Positions 7,828 to 10,352 of a stretch of 10,352 bases of DNA are shown here, in pieces (the stretch's first letter is position 1; each line of letters begins with the position of its first letter). Made by a program: the position numbers and the translations under genes. The notes under the pieces are model-generated. The model worked only from the letters and a program-made list of their open reading frames with translations, had not been told where the DNA came from and did no database searches. This DNA comes from an uncultured Flavihumibacter sp. (GTDB lineage: Bacteria > Bacteroidota > Bacteroidia > Chitinophagales > Chitinophagaceae), in the NCBI GenBank assembly GCA_946481605.1, contig CAMLPA010000089.1:1-10352 (forward strand). Direction: 5' to 3'.

Positions 7828-8394
7828 ATGGAGCAGATCAGAACTTACTTTGAGCGAAAGGTGAAAATGACCGACAGCGACTGGTTGTACTTTCACGCTA
7901 AACTGAAAAAGTGTACGTTCCCCCAAAAGAGCCTTTTGCTCCGGGAAGGGCAGGTGGAAAACCATTTGTCTTTCATTGAAAGCGGAACCGTGCGCTTCTT
8001 TGTTCCGGGAGCAGAAGACGATCGCACGTTTGGGTTCGCTTTTTCCAACAATTTTGTGAGCGCATACGACTCCTTCCTCGCAAGAACGCCATCCGTGTAC
8101 CATATTGAAACGCTTACGCCGGGCATACTCTGGCGCCTTACCTATGATGATTTGCAGGATGTGTACACGAACACCGGGATAGGTAACCAGATCGGAAGGC
8201 TGGCCTGTGAGGAACTTTTCCTCAAGAAGTCAAAACGGGAACTTTCCCTGCTGAACGAAACGGCCACACAACGTTACCTCAACCTGATAGAGGAGCAGCC
8301 AATGTTGTTTCAGCAGGTTCCTTTAAAATACATCGCCTCCTACATAGGCATCACGCCGCAGGCGCTGAGCAGGATACGGAAACGTATTTCTTAA
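7828..8394 (+). CDS. Crp/Fnr-family transcriptional regulator (cNMP-binding-like fold, short C-terminal HTH)
   Basis: This 188-residue Crp/Fnr-superfamily regulator has an N-terminal cyclic-nucleotide-binding-like beta-roll at about 20-115 (LLLREGQVENHLSFIESGTV, then FFVPG). A long dimerisation helix spans about 117-140. A compact helix-turn-helix lies at 163-188, with VPLKYIASYIGITPQALSRI as the recognition part. The canonical cAMP phosphate-binding signature (GE followed by RxA) is not present: the equivalent place reads NNFVSAYDSFLARTPS. Only two cysteines exist (29, 127), so an Fnr-type iron-sulfur cluster is unlikely; the effector is unknown. The ATG at 7828 is preferred over an in-frame TTG at 7744, because the longer form would translate the terminator and adds a non-conserved tail. 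The next gene, a DoxX-like membrane protein, begins 54 bp downstream and is a plausible target. Proteins of this type are common in Bacteroidota. Confidence 0.9.
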   Translation: MEQIRTYFERKVKMTDSDWLYFHAKLKKCTFPQKSLLLREGQVENHLSFIESGTVRFFVPGAEDDRTFGFAFSNNFVSAYDSFLARTPSVYHIETLTPGILWRLTYDDLQDVYTNTGIGNQIGRLACEELFLKKSKRELSLLNETATQRYLNLIEEQPMLFQQVPLKYIASYIGITPQALSRIRKRIS

Positions 8395-8402
8395 CCCGGG
8401 TT
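8393..8402. promoter_or_regulatory. Perfect 10-bp palindrome, candidate operator upstream of the DoxX-like gene
   Basis: AACCCGGGTT is a perfect inverted repeat. It overlaps the last two bases of the Crp-like gene's stop codon and ends 5 bp before the TTTG of the promoter candidate for the DoxX-like gene. Dimeric Crp/Fnr regulators bind palindromes near -40, and this placement fits. The sequence is short and unlike the known Crp or Fnr half-sites, so regulatory function is inference. Confidence 0.3.
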
Positions 8403-8407
8403 CATTG

Positions 8408-8435
8408 TTTGCGTAAAAGCTGAGCGGGATCTTTG
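8408..8435 (+). promoter_or_regulatory. Bacteroidota-type promoter candidate for the DoxX-like gene
   Basis: TTTG at 8408-8411 and GATCTTTG at 8428-8435 resemble the phylum's -33 (TTTG) and -7 (TAnnTTTG) elements, with one mismatch in the -7 element and a 16-bp gap, slightly tight. It would give a very short A-rich leader (AAAAAAAAAGCA) before the ATG at 8449. If real, the DoxX-like gene can be transcribed independently of the regulator upstream. Confidence 0.45.
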
Positions 8436-8448
8436 CAAAAAAAAAGCA

Positions 8449-8904
8449 ATGAAACCACTTTTCGTTTTACTGGGCACTTTCCTGATCTCCCTGTTGATAA
8501 TACGCCTGGTTCAGGGGAAGTTCGACTGGGCGCAAGCCGCGCGCATCGGGATGTCGGCCATGCTCGTGTTTACCGCCCTGGGCCATGTGATGTATACGAA
8601 AGGTATGGAGATGATGATTCCCGCGTTCATTCCCGCGAAAACAGCGATGGTGTACGCTACCGGAATCATAGAATTGCTGGCCGCCATAGGCTTATTGATA
8701 CCACAGTTTCGTGTGCTGACCGCCTGGTTGCTGATCGTCTTTTTCATCCTGGTACTCCCGGCCAATGTGTTGGCGGCTTTGAAGCAGGTCAATTACCAGA
8801 AAGGAGATTTTTCAGGCGCGGGCCCATCTTACCTTTGGTTCAGGGTGCCTTTGCAGGTGTTGTTTATTGTTTGGACTTATTTGTGCGGGGTTAAAGCGGG
8901 ATGA
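8449..8904 (+). CDS. DoxX-like small integral membrane protein
   Basis: This 151-residue inner-membrane protein has about five hydrophobic helices (roughly 4-22, 30-48, 66-85, 88-110 and 128-147) and very short loops. The pattern of RIG near the start of helix 2, then TALGHVMYTKGMEMMIPAFIP, then a GIIELLAAIGLLIP helix matches the DoxX/DoxX-like superfamily, in which a small helix bundle follows a conserved G-H and M-I-P region. Some relatives take part in quinone or sulfur redox chemistry or in detoxification, but most have no defined role, so no reaction is assigned. The ATG at 8449 follows an A-rich leader. The gene lies 54 bp downstream of the Crp/Fnr-type regulator in the same orientation, so it is probably its regulatory target or operon partner. 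Its stop is 6 bp from that of the convergent gene. Confidence 0.82.
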   Translation: MKPLFVLLGTFLISLLIIRLVQGKFDWAQAARIGMSAMLVFTALGHVMYTKGMEMMIPAFIPAKTAMVYATGIIELLAAIGLLIPQFRVLTAWLLIVFFILVLPANVLAALKQVNYQKGDFSGAGPSYLWFRVPLQVLFIVWTYLCGVKAG

Positions 8905-8910
8905 GGCATT

Positions 8911-10352
8911 TTACCAATCGGACTTTTTCTTTTTAACGATTACGAATACACCATCTTCATTGATGTAGCCGTCCTGGATTGTTTTGTAATCCTGCCCCTC
9001 ACGCACTTTGATTTCGGCGTAGGCGATTCTGCTCACGGGATCGAAACCACTAATGTTGAAAAAAGTCGGGGGAACTACCTTGCCGGTGGAGTGCACATAG
9101 ATACCATGAAGCGGTGAACTGTTGGGCTTGCTTTTCTGGAAGAATAGAAAATCGCTGTCATAACCATGAATTATCTGGTCAAAAAAACGCCGCTCATCTA
9201 TTGACAATGTGTAGCGGAGCATCGGGGTAGGGTTAGACAATTCAAGAAGGCCACGCTGGTCCAGAAACTGCTTCATGTCTAATAATTTACCTGAAGGGTC
9301 AAGTACAACGCTACCCCCTAATAAGTAACCTTTCCACCAATTTAGGACGCTCCCGAGTCCTATATCGGGTTTAGGATACTGGTATTCCGTTTTTTTTACC
9401 TCATATATGATTTCCCCTTTTTTGTTGATGGCTCCATATTGGAGTTCGGACGGACTGCTAATTGGCGGTTTGATAATAGCTAATCCGTCTCTGAAATTGC
9501 CGGGCTGTACGCTGTACTGCAAAGGAATTACTATCTCTCCCTTAGGATTGATATAGCCGTATTTCAATTCACCATAAGTATCACGCTTGCCAACCACCGC
9601 CAGTCCATCTGAAAAAGGTGCGATATAATCGTATTGAGGTTGTACCACCCATGCGCCAGAAAAGTTTTTTAAACCCAGCAGGGAATAGGAGGGCTTCCCA
9701 TTTGCAGGTGGCCACACTTTTTTAAATAGCAATAGTCCATTGGAGAAATACATCTCATCCAGAATCTGGTCGGCTGTTATTTCCAGCTTCTTGGTTTTGC
9801 CTGAAGTGTCCAATAGCAGTATGAATCTTCCCTGCTCATGCACTACGCAAAGGAATTCAGGATCGAAACTTATTACTCTTCCGAGGTTAGCACCAATTGC
9901 AGTGAGGTTTACAATTTTCTTTCCACTGGCATTCATGATATAATCGGTATGCCCGTTTGAATAATCCCGGAACAGTAAAAAGCCTGAACCCGATGTGTGG
10001 CGTTGTGCTATGTGCTGGATGTTGTGTTTGCCATACGGAACTACAAATTTTCCATTTGTATTTATCATCGCATAGAGTTCTCCTTTCCGGAGTATGGCAT
10101 TGCCGCCATAGAAATGGCCATAGGTGTCAGCCTCCACCGCAACCGCAGTTGGCGAAACCGTGCCCGCAACGCCGCTCTTCACACTACCAGATGCTTTTCC
10201 AGCTCCGCTGTTTTGACGTTGACCGGTATTTTTTTCAGGATCTTCTTCCGAAGGTTGTTCATTTTGGTTGCCTGAAGTGTTTCCCGCTTTTGCTCCTGTA
10301 TTTTCGTTCTCCGGTTTCTTCTTCTTTTTAACCATGGAGAATATCCTGCCCA
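8911..10352 (-). CDS. WG-repeat-containing protein of unknown function (possibly incomplete at the window end)
   Basis: This is a - strand gene with stop at 8911-8913. The first ATG in view is at 10335, giving 474 residues. The frame stays open to the window edge (preceding residues read GRIFS), so the real start may lie outside. From the ATG at 10335, residues 1-65 are a low-complexity, charged linker that opens VKKKKKPENEN. The rest contains irregular WG-type repeats of the form Y-x-I-N-x-x-G-K/E followed by VxP and F-x-D-G-L-A: 88-102, 132-142, 229-250 (PQYDYIAPFSDGLAVV), 259-289 (YGYINPKGEIVIPLQY, FRDGLAII), 299-310, 411-424 and 455-467. WG repeats form beta-rich scaffolds of uncertain role. 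The visible part has no signal peptide or membrane helix; a helix upstream of the lysine cluster is possible but unseen. By eye the gene is more AT-rich than the SusCD genes. Its link to the neighbours is unclear. Confidence 0.8.
   Translation of the reverse strand, partial: GRIFSMVKKKKKPENENTGAKAGNTSGNQNEQPSEEDPEKNTGQRQNSGAGKASGSVKSGVAGTVSPTAVAVEADTYGHFYGGNAILRKGELYAMINTNGKFVVPYGKHNIQHIAQRHTSGSGFLLFRDYSNGHTDYIMNASGKKIVNLTAIGANLGRVISFDPEFLCVVHEQGRFILLLDTSGKTKKLEITADQILDEMYFSNGLLLFKKVWPPANGKPSYSLLGLKNFSGAWVVQPQYDYIAPFSDGLAVVGKRDTYGELKYGYINPKGEIVIPLQYSVQPGNFRDGLAIIKPPISSPSELQYGAINKKGEIIYEVKKTEYQYPKPDIGLGSVLNWWKGYLLGGSVVLDPSGKLLDMKQFLDQRGLLELSNPTPMLRYTLSIDERRFFDQIIHGYDSDFLFFQKSKPNSSPLHGIYVHSTGKVVPPTFFNISGFDPVSRIAYAEIKVREGQDYKTIQDGYINEDGVFVIVKKKKSDW

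Noticed and set aside
8433..8894. A 153-residue + strand frame overlapping the DoxX-like gene
   Set aside because: It is arginine- and glycine-rich with no hydrophobic pattern, whereas the frame starting at 8449 gives clear transmembrane helices and family motifs.
10080..10335. Small + strand open frames opposite the start of the WG-repeat gene
   Set aside because: They are antisense to the low-complexity linker, contain no recognisable domain, and look like by-products of its repetitive codons.

Overview
The window looks like a chromosomal segment from a Bacteroidota species, probably of the Chitinophagaceae/Sphingobacteriia type. The evidence is two SusC/SusD outer-membrane pairs, SusD lipoproteins with short lipoboxes, A-rich rather than Shine-Dalgarno leaders, a TAnnTTTG-type promoter candidate, and a small Crp/Fnr regulator of the non-cAMP kind common in this phylum. 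The lineage assignment is inference from gene content; no rRNA or marker gene is present.

Positions 1-7743 are the downstream part of a polysaccharide utilization locus (PUL), all on the + strand. They hold the C-terminal end of a first SusC (cut by the window edge), its SusD partner, a second complete SusC that is short because it lacks the usual N-terminal carboxypeptidase-like domain, a second SusD, and a secreted GH16 beta-glycanase with an intact ExDxxE active site. Gaps are only 16-47 bp, so the five genes probably form one operon. It ends at a strong intrinsic terminator at 7770-7801. In the inferred pathway the GH16 enzyme cuts a beta-linked polysaccharide (beta-1,3-glucan is the best guess, but galactans and other GH16 substrates are possible). 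The two SusCD complexes would bind and import the oligosaccharides. No PUL regulator (hybrid two-component, SusR or ECF sigma/anti-sigma) lies in the window, so control must come from upstream.

Positions 7828-8904 hold a separate + strand pair: a Crp/Fnr-family regulator without cAMP-binding or iron-sulfur signatures, then a small DoxX-like membrane protein with its own promoter candidate. A perfect 10-bp palindrome sits just upstream of that promoter and could be an operator.

Positions 8911-10352 hold a - strand WG-repeat protein of unknown function that converges on the DoxX-like gene with only 6 bp between the stop codons. Its reading frame is still open at the window edge, so it may be incomplete. 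There is no stretch over 300 bp without a gene. I see no tRNA, rRNA, CRISPR array, insertion sequence or phage gene. Overall this is a fairly ordinary PUL boundary, with a few details worth a second look.
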